From: Cognatishimia activa
GTDB taxonomy: Bacteria > Pseudomonadota > Alphaproteobacteria > Rhodobacterales > Rhodobacteraceae
DNA length: 64,000 bases
Direction: 5' to 3'
Assembly (NCBI RefSeq): GCF_017798205.1
Contig: NZ_CP060010.1
Coordinates: 1,302,001 to 1,366,000, forward strand
Shown: positions 52,721 through 62,329 of the stretch, one piece after another
How the letters are laid out: each line of letters begins with the position of its first letter
How positions within the stretch are numbered: the first letter of the stretch is position 1
Program-made: the position numbers and the translations under genes
Notes under the pieces: model-generated
What the model was told of the DNA's origin: nothing
What the model saw: the letters and a program-made list of their open reading frames with translations, nothing else
Databases searched by the model: none

Positions 52721-53227
52721 CTACATTCTGTTTGTACGCGCTGTGCTGAATTCGTTTATGCGCGCGGTGCGGATGGCGTCGAAGTCCCGGTGCATTTTGC
52801 GCACGATTTCCTCGATCATCTTCAGGCGATCCAGATTGTTTTCCTCACCAGGGTCCACCCACAGCGTGGTTTCCGCCATGTCAGACAGAACCCCAATCGC
52901 GCCATCACGCAACCGGGCGCGTCCCTCGGCACCGTTCAGGCGTTCAAACTCGCTGGCTCCGGCCAGATAGACGTCCATATCAATCACGATATGAAGAACA
53001 TTCTCGGGTTGCATGACCTGTACGGTGAATTTCCCGAGCGGCATTTTAAAGAGGATTTCCTTCGGCGCGGCCGCCACCTTGCCGGCCTCGTCCTTCTTCA
53101 TCTGCATCTCTTGATCGGCCATTTCCGCAGGCGGAGGCGCTGCTTCCGGGGCCATCATCTGCCCCAGAAAATAGCCCGTGGGCCCCAAAAGCAGGGGCCC
53201 AAGCAGTATGATCAGAAGTTTCTTCAT
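52721..53227 (-). CDS. FliL-like flagellar basal body protein
   Basis: The 168-residue protein has an N-terminal transmembrane helix (about residues 3-22), an acidic/Lys linker, and a periplasmic FliL-like domain (LPLGKFTVQVM...LHIVIDMDVYLAG, then LRDGAIGVLSDM). FliL associates with the stator. It is at the end of the flgF-flgG-flgA-flgH-fliL-like operon. The canonical fliL is usually beside fliF; a second copy cannot be judged in this window. Confidence 0.75.
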   Translation of the reverse strand: MKKLLIILLGPLLLGPTGYFLGQMMAPEAAPPPAEMADQEMQMKKDEAGKVAAAPKEILFKMPLGKFTVQVMQPENVLHIVIDMDVYLAGASEFERLNGAEGRARLRDGAIGVLSDMAETTLWVDPGEENNLDRLKMIEEIVRKMHRDFDAIRTARINEFSTARTNRM

Positions 53228-53236
53228 TTCAGACCC

Positions 53237-54022
53237 CTAGTAGGGGAGGATCACGTCTAGGAAATCTTCGCCATAGCGCGGTTGCTGGACCTGGCTGATC
53301 TGACCGCGTCCACCATAAGTGATGCGGGCCTCGGCAATCTTGTCATAGGCGACTGTATTCAACGTGCCGATGTCTTGAGGACGGATAATCCCCGCAACAC
53401 GCAGCTCGCGCAGTTCATTGTTCACTTTGACTTCTTGACGACCTGCGATCACGAAGTTCCCATTGGGCAGTTCTTTGATAATCAAGGCTGCGACGCGCAG
53501 GTTGATAGCTTCTTTCCGTGCAATAGAACCTTCGCCTTTTGAGGCAGAGGTATTGCCCAGATCAATGATCTGCGGGGAAGGCACTTCGCCGGCGCCAACG
53601 CCCGGAAGCACTTTGTTCAACTGGCTGCCATAACCCAAGAATACTGGCGTATCGACGTCCTGTGTCGACGACCGAGACCGTTCAGACGCGTTGTCCAGTT
53701 TGGCATCATCAGAGATATTGATGACGACCGTCAGGATATCACCCACGGTTTGCGCGCGTTGGTCATCAAAGAAGCTGGATGTCCCACGCCGCCACAGGCT
53801 GCTGGCTTCGGCCCGCTTTGGGCGCATCATGGGTTCTTGCGCAGGCATCGGAACCGAAATTCGGTTCACTTCTGGAATGTCTGTGGACATATCACTGAAC
53901 TGAGGATTGCGATGCTCTTTGAATTTCGGCGTGCAGGCACCCAATGCCATGCCGGAAATCAGCAGTGCCGATACGACAAACCGTCCACGGGAAAAGGATT
54001 TGGCCAGAGATGGGGTTGTCAA
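53237..54022 (-). CDS. flgH: Flagellar L-ring protein FlgH
   Basis: The 261-residue outer-membrane lipoprotein has a lipobox with Cys at residue 30 (GMALGAC), then the FlgH core SLWRRGTSSFFDDQRAQTVGDILTVVI and C-terminal ELRVAGIIRPQDIGTLNTV. It forms the L ring around the rod in the outer membrane. It overlaps flgA by four bases (ATGA) and is followed 9 bp later by the fliL-like gene. Confidence 0.97.
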   Translation of the reverse strand: MTTPSLAKSFSRGRFVVSALLISGMALGACTPKFKEHRNPQFSDMSTDIPEVNRISVPMPAQEPMMRPKRAEASSLWRRGTSSFFDDQRAQTVGDILTVVINISDDAKLDNASERSRSSTQDVDTPVFLGYGSQLNKVLPGVGAGEVPSPQIIDLGNTSASKGEGSIARKEAINLRVAALIIKELPNGNFVIAGRQEVKVNNELRELRVAGIIRPQDIGTLNTVAYDKIAEARITYGGRGQISQVQQPRYGEDFLDVILPY

Positions 54023-54690
54023 AATTGTGCCTCCACAAGCCCATCGCCTTTTGCGATGGCTGTTATTGTTTTGTTGCTTGAAAGATTGACCACGCGCACT
54101 TCCTGCCCGAGATGCGCGTCAGAGATCGCTTTGCCTGCTGCGGTCAGTTGCAGCGGCCCATGTTGCAGTTCGATCGTGACCCTGTCACCGCGCGACACGA
54201 TGACCGGGGGCGACACCGACTGGTGGTGCACGGGGCGTCCGGGCGAAAGCATGCGGCGCACCTGCATGCCCACGAGCTCCTCGTATTCAGTTATGGCAAA
54301 CGCATGAACACGCGCCCAGGCCATATCGATCATTTCGATGTCGCGAGGCAGCAGGATCTCGTCAGGCTGCACGCGACGGTTCACCACAGGGATGGGGACG
54401 CTCAGAACCGCAAGACCCCAAACGCGTGTGACGTCTCCGAAATTCGTGACAACATTGGCGATGAACTGGCCACTGTCTTTGTCGATCCAGAACTCTTGAA
54501 TGTACTGGCCGTCTTTGGGCAGCCCATCCGCCAGATGCACGACAAACTGACCACTGGGCGGCAGCGCCGGACCAAACTCCTGCTCGGCGCGCTCGGCCAC
54601 GAGGTCCGTGATCAAGGCAGCCCAAGAGGCGTTCGGTAGCATCAGAACGCTGAGGGTCAAAGCCAGAAGATATGTTGCGACGCGTTTCAT
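54019..54690 (-). CDS. flgA: Flagellar P-ring assembly chaperone FlgA
   Basis: The 223-residue periplasmic protein has a signal peptide (MKRVATYLLALTLSVLMLPNASWA) and a C-terminal SAF/ChapFlgA domain (EELVGMQVRRMLSPGRPVHHQSVSPP, RGDRVTIEL, LGQEVRVVN). It assists assembly of FlgI into the P ring. It sits 3 bp after flgG and overlaps flgH. The N-terminal 90 residues are poorly conserved. Confidence 0.93.
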   Translation of the reverse strand: MKRVATYLLALTLSVLMLPNASWAALITDLVAERAEQEFGPALPPSGQFVVHLADGLPKDGQYIQEFWIDKDSGQFIANVVTNFGDVTRVWGLAVLSVPIPVVNRRVQPDEILLPRDIEMIDMAWARVHAFAITEYEELVGMQVRRMLSPGRPVHHQSVSPPVIVSRGDRVTIELQHGPLQLTAAGKAISDAHLGQEVRVVNLSSNKTITAIAKGDGLVEAQF

Positions 54691-54693
54691 CGA

Positions 54694-55482
54694 TTAGGAC
54701 TTAATCTGGTTTGCTGTCTGCAGCATCTGATCCGCAGTCTCGATAGACCGAGAGTTCATCTCATAAGCCCGTTGAGCCTGAATGAGGTCAGTGATTTGCG
54801 CCACGATATTCACGTTGGCGTTTTCCAGATAACCTTGCTGAACCAAACCCACACCTGGATCACCCGGAGTGACAATGGTGGCTGCGCCAGAGGCCGTGGT
54901 TTCTTCGAGCAAGTTGTTACCGATTGGTTTCATTCCCGCTTCATTGAGGAAAGTCGCAAGGTTCAATTGGCCCAGATCAGTGGTCTCATTGTCGTTGCCA
55001 AGGAAAGCTTGCACCAATCCCTGACCGCTGATCACCACGGAACGCGCATCGTCTGGTATGTTGATGCCTGGGTCGACTTCGAAACCATCCAGCGTCACCA
55101 ATTGACCTGTTGCGCTGACTTGAAAGGCTCCGGCGCGCGTATAGGCTTGAGAGCCGTCCGGGCGCGTCACAACAAAGAAGCCGCGGCCATTCACAGCGAG
55201 GTCGAACTGGTTTTCCGTCTGTGCAAGCGCACCTTGAGTATTCAGGCGCACAACACCCGCGCCCTGAACACCAAGGCCGACATTCAGTCCAACCGGGCGT
55301 GATGTGCCGTTGGTTGAGGTCGCCGCGCCTTCTTGAAGCTGGGCTTGGTAGATCAGGTCCTGAAAGGCGGCGCGTCCGCTTTTGAAGCCGGTCGTGTTGG
55401 CGTTCGCGATGTTGTTGGCAATCACGTCGACATTGGTCTGCTGCGCCAACATGCCGGTAGCGGCAATTCCGAGAGCTTTCAT
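54694..55482 (-). CDS. flgG: Flagellar distal rod protein FlgG
   Basis: The 262-residue protein begins MKALGIAATGMLAQQTNVDVIANNIANANTTGFK in family style, has the FQDLIYQ segment of FlgG, and ends with the flagellar C-terminal domain (YLENANVNIVAQITDLIQAQRAYEMNSRSIETADQM). It forms the distal rod. The start is supported by GGACAA and the invariant N-terminus. It lies 30 bp after flgF. Confidence 0.97.
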   Translation of the reverse strand: MKALGIAATGMLAQQTNVDVIANNIANANTTGFKSGRAAFQDLIYQAQLQEGAATSTNGTSRPVGLNVGLGVQGAGVVRLNTQGALAQTENQFDLAVNGRGFFVVTRPDGSQAYTRAGAFQVSATGQLVTLDGFEVDPGINIPDDARSVVISGQGLVQAFLGNDNETTDLGQLNLATFLNEAGMKPIGNNLLEETTASGAATIVTPGDPGVGLVQQGYLENANVNIVAQITDLIQAQRAYEMNSRSIETADQMLQTANQIKS

Positions 55483-55512
55483 GGCCTTGTTGTCCTTATG
55501 TTATTGCCAGCC

Positions 55513-56277
55513 TCAGACCACACGGCCCAGACGCTGGATTGCCTGTTTAGTCAGTTCGTTTTCGTCGCTCATCAAATGGGTTGCGCGTTCGTAGGCGCGC
55601 TGGATGTCCATAAGATGGATCATTTCGACGACCGGCTTCACGTTGCTTTGCTCGATAAAGCCCTGCGCGAATTGAGCGTTCTCAACCGGTGCGGGGGCCG
55701 GGGCATTTGGATGTGGGAGGAACAAGCCGTTTCCAAGCGGCGATGCGCTCGCAAAGCTTGGGACATTAAACAGTCCGATGCGGCCAAGAACACCACCATT
55801 CTGATCCGTGAGTGTGCCGTCCTGGCCAATCTGCACCAGATGAGCGACGTCCTGAGGGATGTTAATCGGAGCACCTGCTTCATCCACAACAGGGTTGCCC
55901 GCAAGATTGACCAGCTGCCCATCTACATCCACGGAAAGGCGTCCGTCGCGACCATAGGCCGTTTGCCCATCCTCGGTCAGATACCCAAGCCACCCTTGTC
56001 CCGTTACCGCGATGTCCAAAGAGTTGCCGGTCTGAACCAAAGCACCCTGAGACAGATCAACATAGATGCCATTATCTTTGACGAAACTCACAGCTTGGGT
56101 GTCGTCGCCGGAACCTGATGGGTCCACAGCCTCCAGCAAAGGATGCTGCGCCTTGTACCCTGCGGTCGAGGCGTTTGCCATATTATGCGCTGCCAAATCC
56201 AACGAACGCTCCAAGGCGGTCGCCAGCGAAATGGACACATAGCTGGTGGTTCCCATGCCCGTTGCCTTTATCGACAT
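55513..56277 (-). CDS. flgF: Flagellar proximal rod protein FlgF
   Basis: The 254-residue protein has the rod N-terminal domain (YVSISLATALERSLDLAAHNMANASTAGYKAQ), the FlgF-type central part with DIAVTGQGWLGYLTEDG, and the C-terminal rod domain (FIEQSNVKPVVEMIHLMDIQRAYERATHLM). Shorter than flgG-type hook homologs and the first gene of the flgF-G-A-H operon. Divergent from the unknown TPR gene. Confidence 0.95.
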   Translation of the reverse strand: MSIKATGMGTTSYVSISLATALERSLDLAAHNMANASTAGYKAQHPLLEAVDPSGSGDDTQAVSFVKDNGIYVDLSQGALVQTGNSLDIAVTGQGWLGYLTEDGQTAYGRDGRLSVDVDGQLVNLAGNPVVDEAGAPINIPQDVAHLVQIGQDGTLTDQNGGVLGRIGLFNVPSFASASPLGNGLFLPHPNAPAPAPVENAQFAQGFIEQSNVKPVVEMIHLMDIQRAYERATHLMSDENELTKQAIQRLGRVV

Positions 56278-56399
56278 GCACTAATGCAAGAACAAAAGTG
56301 CTATACTGCTCATTAGTTTATTGTTTCTTTAAGAATTATCCATCAAGATAAGGATTAAAACAAGCTATATTTGGCAAAGAGCAAGAATAGAAAGAAAAG

Positions 56400-58244
56400 A
56401 TGGGCAAGGCGCGACTGCTTCTGACGATCCCGTTCTGGGTGCTGCTTTTGGCATCCGGCGTCTATTCTGCGTCTGACCCAGGCGAAGAAGAGCCTAAAGT
56501 TGAAGAAGCTGAGCCTGCGCCCAAAGAGCCTAAGAAGTTAGAGATCACCGCTCCGCAGACCTCTGTTCAGCAGTTGTTTGATCTGGACCTTCGCCGCTGG
56601 CCCGAAGAGCGATTTTACGAGAATCTGACAGGACTTATCAATGAGTTGTCCGTGCGCTATGGCGACGAAGCGACAGCCACGCTTCTGGATACAGCAGAGT
56701 TGTTCCTTGGTCAGATGATGGTCGCCGAAGCGGAGTCCGTTCTTGGAGAGTTGGAAGACGTTTCGCCAGGCCAATTCCGTCGCAAAACTGCGCTTAAACA
56801 TGCCCAGATGCTTTTGAACGGCGCTTCAGTCGACGATTTTGAGACGTCTCCATTGAACGAAGACAGCAGACCGGACCGCGCGTTTTGGTCGGTTCTGCAG
56901 GCGATTGCCACGGCCGACGGAGCCATGCTCAATGAAAACCTCAGCGGTGGTGTATTGGGGCTGATCCACCAGACGAGGCCGGTGGCGCGCTCGGTTCTGC
57001 CGATCATTATCGAAGCGATGATCGAGACCGAACAGCTGACGCTGGCCGCACGCAGCCTTGAATTGCTCGAAGACTTCCCCGACCTTAGTGATGCACCGAT
57101 GGGGCATTACCTAAGGGGCCGTGCGGCGGAAAAGCAAAACAATCAAAAGACTGCGCTGGTGCATTACTTTGAGGGCATCAAGGGATTTGACCGCTATGCC
57201 GTGCGCTCGCGGCTTGCGATCGCTGATATGGCGATCATGGATGGTGGGCGCGGCGCTTTGATGGCGGCAGAAGACGTGCTTGAAAACGGTCTGGATTCTT
57301 GGCGCGGCGATCAGTTTGAGATCGCGACCCTTCAGAAGTTGCACGAAGTTTATGCGGCTGCGGATGAACGGGTCGAAGGGCTTATCCTTCTCAGCAAGAT
57401 CACAATGCGCTTCCCTGGTACCGAAGCCGCAGAGCGCGCCGAGGCCGCGTCAAAGGATGCGCTCCGTGCGGTGTATCAGGATGGGTTTGACGGTAAAATT
57501 CCGCTTTCACGCTGGCTTTCGGTCCACCTCAGGTTGGTGCCGGCCTATCGTTACCATCCCGAATACGCACGGCTTGTCGAGGAACTGGCGGATCATCTCA
57601 TGTCCCTTGGTGGGACGACGATGGCAGCCAAGGAATACCAGCGGGCTCTAGATTTCCGCGTGGACCTGAAGGATCTGAATTCCGACTGGGTATCTGATGA
57701 AGAAATGACTCAGAACAAGCTCAAATTGGCGCGTGCTTATGCTGCTGGCGGACAGTATCAAGAAGCCAAAGAAGCCCTCGCGACGCTGGACGGCGCGGTT
57801 GATATCATGGTGCGCAATGACATCAATACTCTGCGAGCAAAGATCGCAGCGCAGATGGGCGACGCAGATGGCTTGCTGCGTACCCATGTGATGTCTCCAA
57901 GTGCGGAGAACTTGCGCAATGTCAGCCATGCGCTTTGGGAAAAGCAGGAATGGGACGGCGCAAATGAATTCTACAACCGCCTTTGGGCGGAGTATCCGGG
58001 CAGTTTCAGCCTCAGCGACGCCACATATTTGCTGATTGCCGCGCATCGTACCGGAGATCGAAATACTGCGACTCGCGTGGTCGAAGCCTTCCCTGGCATG
58101 ACAGAATCAGAGAACTGGGTGCGATTGGCAGAGAGCTTCTTGTCGCAACCTCCGGACGTGTCGACTCTCACGCTGGATGCGGCGAATGGGCGGTTGGATC
58201 GCCTCAACTCTGCATTGGAAAATATCCAAGGAAATGGACTTTAA
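56400..58244 (+). CDS. Exported TPR-like protein of the flagellar block
   Basis: The 614-residue protein has a signal peptide (ARLLLTIPFWVLLLASGVYSA), an acidic Pro/Glu linker (about 25-50) and then helix-turn-helix repeats resembling TPR/SEL1 units (EALATLDGAV, LARAYAAGGQYQEAKEAL, ALVHYFEGIKGFDRYAV). It is likely periplasmic and protein-binding. No known flagellar gene matches by eye. It stands alone between divergent flgF and flgE, with only a weak AGAAAG ribosome-binding site. A role in hook, ring or stator assembly is inferred from place alone. Confidence 0.8.
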   Translation: MGKARLLLTIPFWVLLLASGVYSASDPGEEEPKVEEAEPAPKEPKKLEITAPQTSVQQLFDLDLRRWPEERFYENLTGLINELSVRYGDEATATLLDTAELFLGQMMVAEAESVLGELEDVSPGQFRRKTALKHAQMLLNGASVDDFETSPLNEDSRPDRAFWSVLQAIATADGAMLNENLSGGVLGLIHQTRPVARSVLPIIIEAMIETEQLTLAARSLELLEDFPDLSDAPMGHYLRGRAAEKQNNQKTALVHYFEGIKGFDRYAVRSRLAIADMAIMDGGRGALMAAEDVLENGLDSWRGDQFEIATLQKLHEVYAAADERVEGLILLSKITMRFPGTEAAERAEAASKDALRAVYQDGFDGKIPLSRWLSVHLRLVPAYRYHPEYARLVEELADHLMSLGGTTMAAKEYQRALDFRVDLKDLNSDWVSDEEMTQNKLKLARAYAAGGQYQEAKEALATLDGAVDIMVRNDINTLRAKIAAQMGDADGLLRTHVMSPSAENLRNVSHALWEKQEWDGANEFYNRLWAEYPGSFSLSDATYLLIAAHRTGDRNTATRVVEAFPGMTESENWVRLAESFLSQPPDVSTLTLDAANGRLDRLNSALENIQGNGL

Positions 58245-58307
58245 TCCTTAAAATCCTCCCACTGTTCTTGATAAATCATAGATAAATATGCCGAGAACAA
58301 GGATTTT

Positions 58308-58331
58308 TTAAATTTCTTTAACTCTGCTTAA
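58308..58331. promoter_or_regulatory. Three TTAA half-sites at 10-bp period upstream of flgE
   Basis: TTAA occurs at 58308, 58318 and 58328, one helical turn apart, ending 62 bp before the flgE ATG. The N6 spacing misses the N7 CtrA box by one base; TTTA-N7-TTAAC matches can be read in the same stretch. Confidence 0.3.
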
Positions 58332-58392
58332 AGGAGTTTCATGTAACTATCCTTGCAATCAAAAGACTAAAAAGAATAACGAGGCAGACAAA

Positions 58393-59694
58393 ATGTCATT
58401 GACCAGTGCGCTTCAAACAGGCGTGAGCGGCCTGTCAGCAAACTCGACAGCGGTGGGCGGAATCTCCGAAAACATCGCCAATGCGAATACTGTCGGTTAC
58501 AAACGTAGCTTCTCGCAAATGGTAACGACCACGGCGTCGCAGGGTTCGGACAAAGGGGTATTGTCCGTTATCGCCCAAGAAGTAAGTACCATTTATGCGG
58601 CGGGCGGTCTTATCGCGACCAATAGCAATACCGATTTGGCGATCTCGGGGCGCGGTTTTTTCGTTGTTACGGAACAGCCAAACGAAACCAATCAGGGCAA
58701 CTTCTTGTTGACGCGGGCAGGGTCGTTTCTGCCTGACGCGGACGGCAATCTGGTAAACGCTGCTGGTTACTACCTGAATGGTTTCCCTTACGATGGTGAT
58801 GGTAACCTTTTAGGGGTAGACCGAAGCTCTTTTGCATCAATGGAAGTTGTAAATGTTGGCACTGTTACACTTGCGGCGGACGCGACCACGACGATCGACG
58901 CTTCCGGCAATGTTCCAAGCCAGGAAACTGGGCTCACAACGCCTGGCGCCCCGTTCATCACCTCTTCCGAATACTTCACGCCTTTGGGCGCGATTGAACG
59001 CATAAATATCAGCTGGCAGCCAACGAGCACCGCAAATGTTTGGGCGGTTACGGTCTCCGACCACAATTCAACCACGCTCGGGTCTTTCGATATGACCTTT
59101 AGCGACTCCGGTGCAACGGCAGGCGCGCCCAGCAGCTACACCAACATCACCAGCGCGGCGGTGGCGCCTGCGGCATTTGCAATGGATGCTTCGACAGGCG
59201 TTGTGTCTCTTACTTTGAACAATGGTGCGACTCCGCAGCCTTTGACAATGTCCTTCGGTGCAATCGGAAGCTTTGCCGGGATGACGCAGTTCTCTGGTGA
59301 CTTCAGTCAATCCTACGATCGCGATGGGTCGAATTTGGGTGAATTGGTTCGGACCGAGTTTGACGATGCCGGCACGATCTTTGGTGTTTTTGACAATGGA
59401 ACACGACGCCCGCTGTTTGAAGTGCCGCTCGGTGTCGTTGACAACCCCAATGGCCTCGGCGAGCGCGCAGGCAACGCGTATCAAACAACCGTAGATTCCG
59501 GCTCGTTCCAAGCTCTTACACCGACTGGTGGTCGAGTAGGCATCATCAACGCGGGCGCATTGGAAGGGTCTAATGTCGATATCGCACAAGAAATGACGGA
59601 CCTGATCCGCTTCCAGCGTGCGTTCTCTACGAATGCCTCTGTTGTGACAACAGTCGACGAAATGATGGAAGAGACAACGCGGCTCAAACGGTAA
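58393..59694 (+). CDS. flgE: Flagellar hook protein FlgE
   Basis: The 433-residue protein starts with the axial N-terminal domain (LTSALQTGVSGLSANSTAVGGISENIANANTVGYKR), contains the hook-specific SGRGFFVVTE and EYFTPLGAIERI regions, and ends with the C-terminal domain (LEGSNVDIAQEMTDLIRFQRAFSTNASVV). It polymerises to the hook. GAGG lies just upstream of the ATG. It starts the flgE-flgK-flgL run. Confidence 0.96.
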   Translation: MSLTSALQTGVSGLSANSTAVGGISENIANANTVGYKRSFSQMVTTTASQGSDKGVLSVIAQEVSTIYAAGGLIATNSNTDLAISGRGFFVVTEQPNETNQGNFLLTRAGSFLPDADGNLVNAAGYYLNGFPYDGDGNLLGVDRSSFASMEVVNVGTVTLAADATTTIDASGNVPSQETGLTTPGAPFITSSEYFTPLGAIERINISWQPTSTANVWAVTVSDHNSTTLGSFDMTFSDSGATAGAPSSYTNITSAAVAPAAFAMDASTGVVSLTLNNGATPQPLTMSFGAIGSFAGMTQFSGDFSQSYDRDGSNLGELVRTEFDDAGTIFGVFDNGTRRPLFEVPLGVVDNPNGLGERAGNAYQTTVDSGSFQALTPTGGRVGIINAGALEGSNVDIAQEMTDLIRFQRAFSTNASVVTTVDEMMEETTRLKR

Positions 59695-59720
59695 CAGATT
59701 AATGTAGGGCAAGGCCTAAG

Positions 59721-61139
59721 ATGAGTATCACCAGCGCACTGAACACAGCGGCTTCTGGACTTCGCGTTCAGCAGTCCTTGTCGCGTGTGGCTGCTGATAA
59801 CGTGGCGAACTCTAATACCGAGGGGTATGCCAAGCGGTCGGCGGTAGTCGTTTCAACTCTCATCGGCGGCGGCGCGAACGTGACCGAGATCCGGCGCGAA
59901 GTCGACTCCGCCCTAGCGCGCATGGCACGGCTCGAAAACGCTCGGATGTCTGAACAGCAGGCGGTCTACGAAGGCCTGCGCGACTATTCTATTTTTCTTG
60001 GTGAAATCGGCGACGGCAACTCACCCGCGGAATCCTACGCAGAGTTCAGCGCGTCAATGTCGACATTGGTCAATATGCCATCCTCCAGCGGCGCTCAGGC
60101 TGGGGCCATCCTTGCGGCCGAAAACCTTGTGACCACGCTCAACCATGCCAGCGACCGTTTGGCGGGGGTGCGCGCGGATGTGGATATGGAAATCCGCTAT
60201 GAGATCGCCGACCTGAATGACAAGCTGTACGAACTGGTCGATCTGAATACGAAACTTCACACGTATCAGCAAAATACCTTTGAGGCCGCAGCATACTCCG
60301 ACCGCGTCGAGAGCATCATCGACGAGATCTCGAGCATGGTGGATGTGCGGGTGAGCTATGGGTCGGCTGGTTGGGTCAACCTCTACACGACCGGCGGTGC
60401 TGCGTTGATGGAGGGTGATCAGGTTCACGACGTCTCTTACAACGCGGGCGACGGAACCTTCTGGGCAGGTGGCCAAGAGATCACGCCGACGAACCCGAAT
60501 GTCCGCGGCATTGAGCACGGGACTCTTTCTGGTTTTGCCACACTGCGCAACGAGACAATCCCGACGTTCCAGTTGCAACTAGATGAATTTGCGCGTGGCC
60601 TTATCACCACCTTCGAAAACGCAGATGCGTCGCTTGGCGCGACCGATGCAGGCCTGTTTACGGACAGTGGCGGGCGGTACAACGCAGCGAACCTTGAGGG
60701 CCTCGCATCTCGCATCCAGATCAACAGCCGTGTCGAAGGAGCCACGACCGGAACGTCCTGGCTGATCCGCGATGGCCTCGGAACCGCTACGGAAAGTGAA
60801 AACGTATCGGATGCAACCCAGGTTCAGCTGTTCATCAACGAGATGAATTCGGCTATGAATGCGGATCCGTTGACCGGAATTAACAGCACGGTGTCTTTGT
60901 CTGACTATGCGGCCGAAATGATCAGCGCGCAGGGCACGACGACGGCGCGGGCAGAAAGCAGCTACAACGCTGCTCGTTCGGCGGCTGAAGTCGTCGCTGC
61001 TTCGCGACAGAACGTCGAAGGCGTCAGCATCGACGAAGAAATGCAGAACCTCATGCTGATCGAGCAGAGCTTTGCGGCCAATTCTCAGATGTTGTCGACC
61101 ATCGGTGAAATGCTCGACACATTGCTGTCCATTGTTTGA
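59721..61139 (+). CDS. flgK: Hook-filament junction protein FlgK
   Basis: The 472-residue protein begins SITSALNTAASGLRVQQSLSRVAADNVANSNTEGYAK, has the long FlgK middle, and ends with VEGVSIDEEMQNLMLIEQSFAANSQMLSTIGEML as in FlgK. It caps the hook and joins it to the filament. It is 26 bp after flgE and 13 bp before flgL. Confidence 0.95.
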   Translation: MSITSALNTAASGLRVQQSLSRVAADNVANSNTEGYAKRSAVVVSTLIGGGANVTEIRREVDSALARMARLENARMSEQQAVYEGLRDYSIFLGEIGDGNSPAESYAEFSASMSTLVNMPSSSGAQAGAILAAENLVTTLNHASDRLAGVRADVDMEIRYEIADLNDKLYELVDLNTKLHTYQQNTFEAAAYSDRVESIIDEISSMVDVRVSYGSAGWVNLYTTGGAALMEGDQVHDVSYNAGDGTFWAGGQEITPTNPNVRGIEHGTLSGFATLRNETIPTFQLQLDEFARGLITTFENADASLGATDAGLFTDSGGRYNAANLEGLASRIQINSRVEGATTGTSWLIRDGLGTATESENVSDATQVQLFINEMNSAMNADPLTGINSTVSLSDYAAEMISAQGTTTARAESSYNAARSAAEVVAASRQNVEGVSIDEEMQNLMLIEQSFAANSQMLSTIGEMLDTLLSIV

Positions 61140-61152
61140 GGGAGGGTGATCG

Positions 61153-62238
61153 TTGACACTTTTTAACTCTCGGGTCTCCTCCTACCAAATGAACTATTTC
61201 ATGCGCGCGAACGTCAATTCCGCGACGGTCAAGCTACAAGAGGCGACCAAAGAACTGGGAACGGGCCGCCACGCGAACCTGTTCAAGGAACTTGGGCCTC
61301 GGTCCGCCTCTGCGTTGCAAATGCGGGTCACGGAAACCACCACGCAGTCTTTTGTGACAGCCAACAATGTTTTGGCGAGCAAGCTCGAAACAACATTGGC
61401 CGCCACGAACAGCATTCGCGAGACGGTGAGCAGTGTTCTTGAACTGTCCTTGCTGAACTTGACTCGCCCGAATACCGGGGCAGAGGCCTTGCAAGCCGAA
61501 GCGCGCGCGGCCATTGAATCAGTCGTTGGGTCATTGAACCAAAGCTTCAATGGCGACATGATTTTTGCGGGGATCGCAAGCCGCCATGCGCCTATGACAC
61601 GGTGGGAAGACGTCAATCCAGACACAGGCTTGTCACCCGAAGGCGTTATCAATTCCATCGTAGGCGCTGGGCCGCCAGACGCCGCAACAGCAGGCACAAT
61701 GATTGCCGACATTCAGGCGGTGTTTGACTCAAGCTATGCCGCCAACCCAAACATGAACTACGAGGCGACGTTCTATGGGGGAACGCCCCTGCTTGATGGC
61801 GGAGGCAACCCAAATGCGCGCGTAACCGCCCGCTTGGACTCGGATCAAGAGCTGGATTACGGCGTTCAAGCCAATGATCCTGCGTTCCGCGAAGCACTTC
61901 GAGGTCTGGCGTTGTTGGCGAGTGTGGATGTATCGCAGGTTTCCGATGAAGCGACTTATCAAGCCTGGATGCAAGAGGCCGTCGACTCTTTGGCAGCCGC
62001 TTCTGAAGGCATTTTGAAGATCACCACCGACGTTGGTTTCCAGCAAGAAGTCGTGGAAACCGCGACGCAGCGACTTGAGGATGTTTCCATCATCCAGCGC
62101 TTGCAAGTCGCGCGCCTGGAGAATGTCGACGCCTATGAAGTGTCAGCTCAGATCGCATCGCTGGAAGCTCAATTGCAAGCCAGCTACAGCGTGACCGCGC
62201 GCCTCGGTCAACTGAGTATCCTCAACTACATGAGATAA
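61153..62238 (+). CDS. flgL: Hook-filament junction protein FlgL
   Basis: The 361-residue protein has a flagellin-like N-terminus (FNSRVSSYQMNYFMRANVNSATVKLQEATKELGTGRHANLF) and a C-terminal coiled coil (LEAQLQASYSVTARLGQLSILNYM). The start codon is TTG, fixed by a strong GGAGGG six bases upstream; no ATG is near. The protein links FlgK to flagellin. A terminator follows at 62278. Confidence 0.92.
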   Translation: MTLFNSRVSSYQMNYFMRANVNSATVKLQEATKELGTGRHANLFKELGPRSASALQMRVTETTTQSFVTANNVLASKLETTLAATNSIRETVSSVLELSLLNLTRPNTGAEALQAEARAAIESVVGSLNQSFNGDMIFAGIASRHAPMTRWEDVNPDTGLSPEGVINSIVGAGPPDAATAGTMIADIQAVFDSSYAANPNMNYEATFYGGTPLLDGGGNPNARVTARLDSDQELDYGVQANDPAFREALRGLALLASVDVSQVSDEATYQAWMQEAVDSLAAASEGILKITTDVGFQQEVVETATQRLEDVSIIQRLQVARLENVDAYEVSAQIASLEAQLQASYSVTARLGQLSILNYMR

Positions 62239-62277
62239 CAGATCCCTCGAGCCCGTCTTGGATGTGCTCAAGTTAAA

Positions 62278-62311
62278 ACCCCCGCTCCAGAAGGATGCGG
62301 GGGTCTTTTTT
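62278..62311 (+). terminator. Rho-independent terminator of flgEKL
   Basis: ACCCCCGC and GCGGGGGT form an 8-bp stem with an 11-base loop, followed by CTTTTTT. It lies 40 bp after flgL and may also serve the convergent regulator gene. Confidence 0.85.
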
Positions 62312-62329
62312 GTCTATTCTTGAGCGCGC

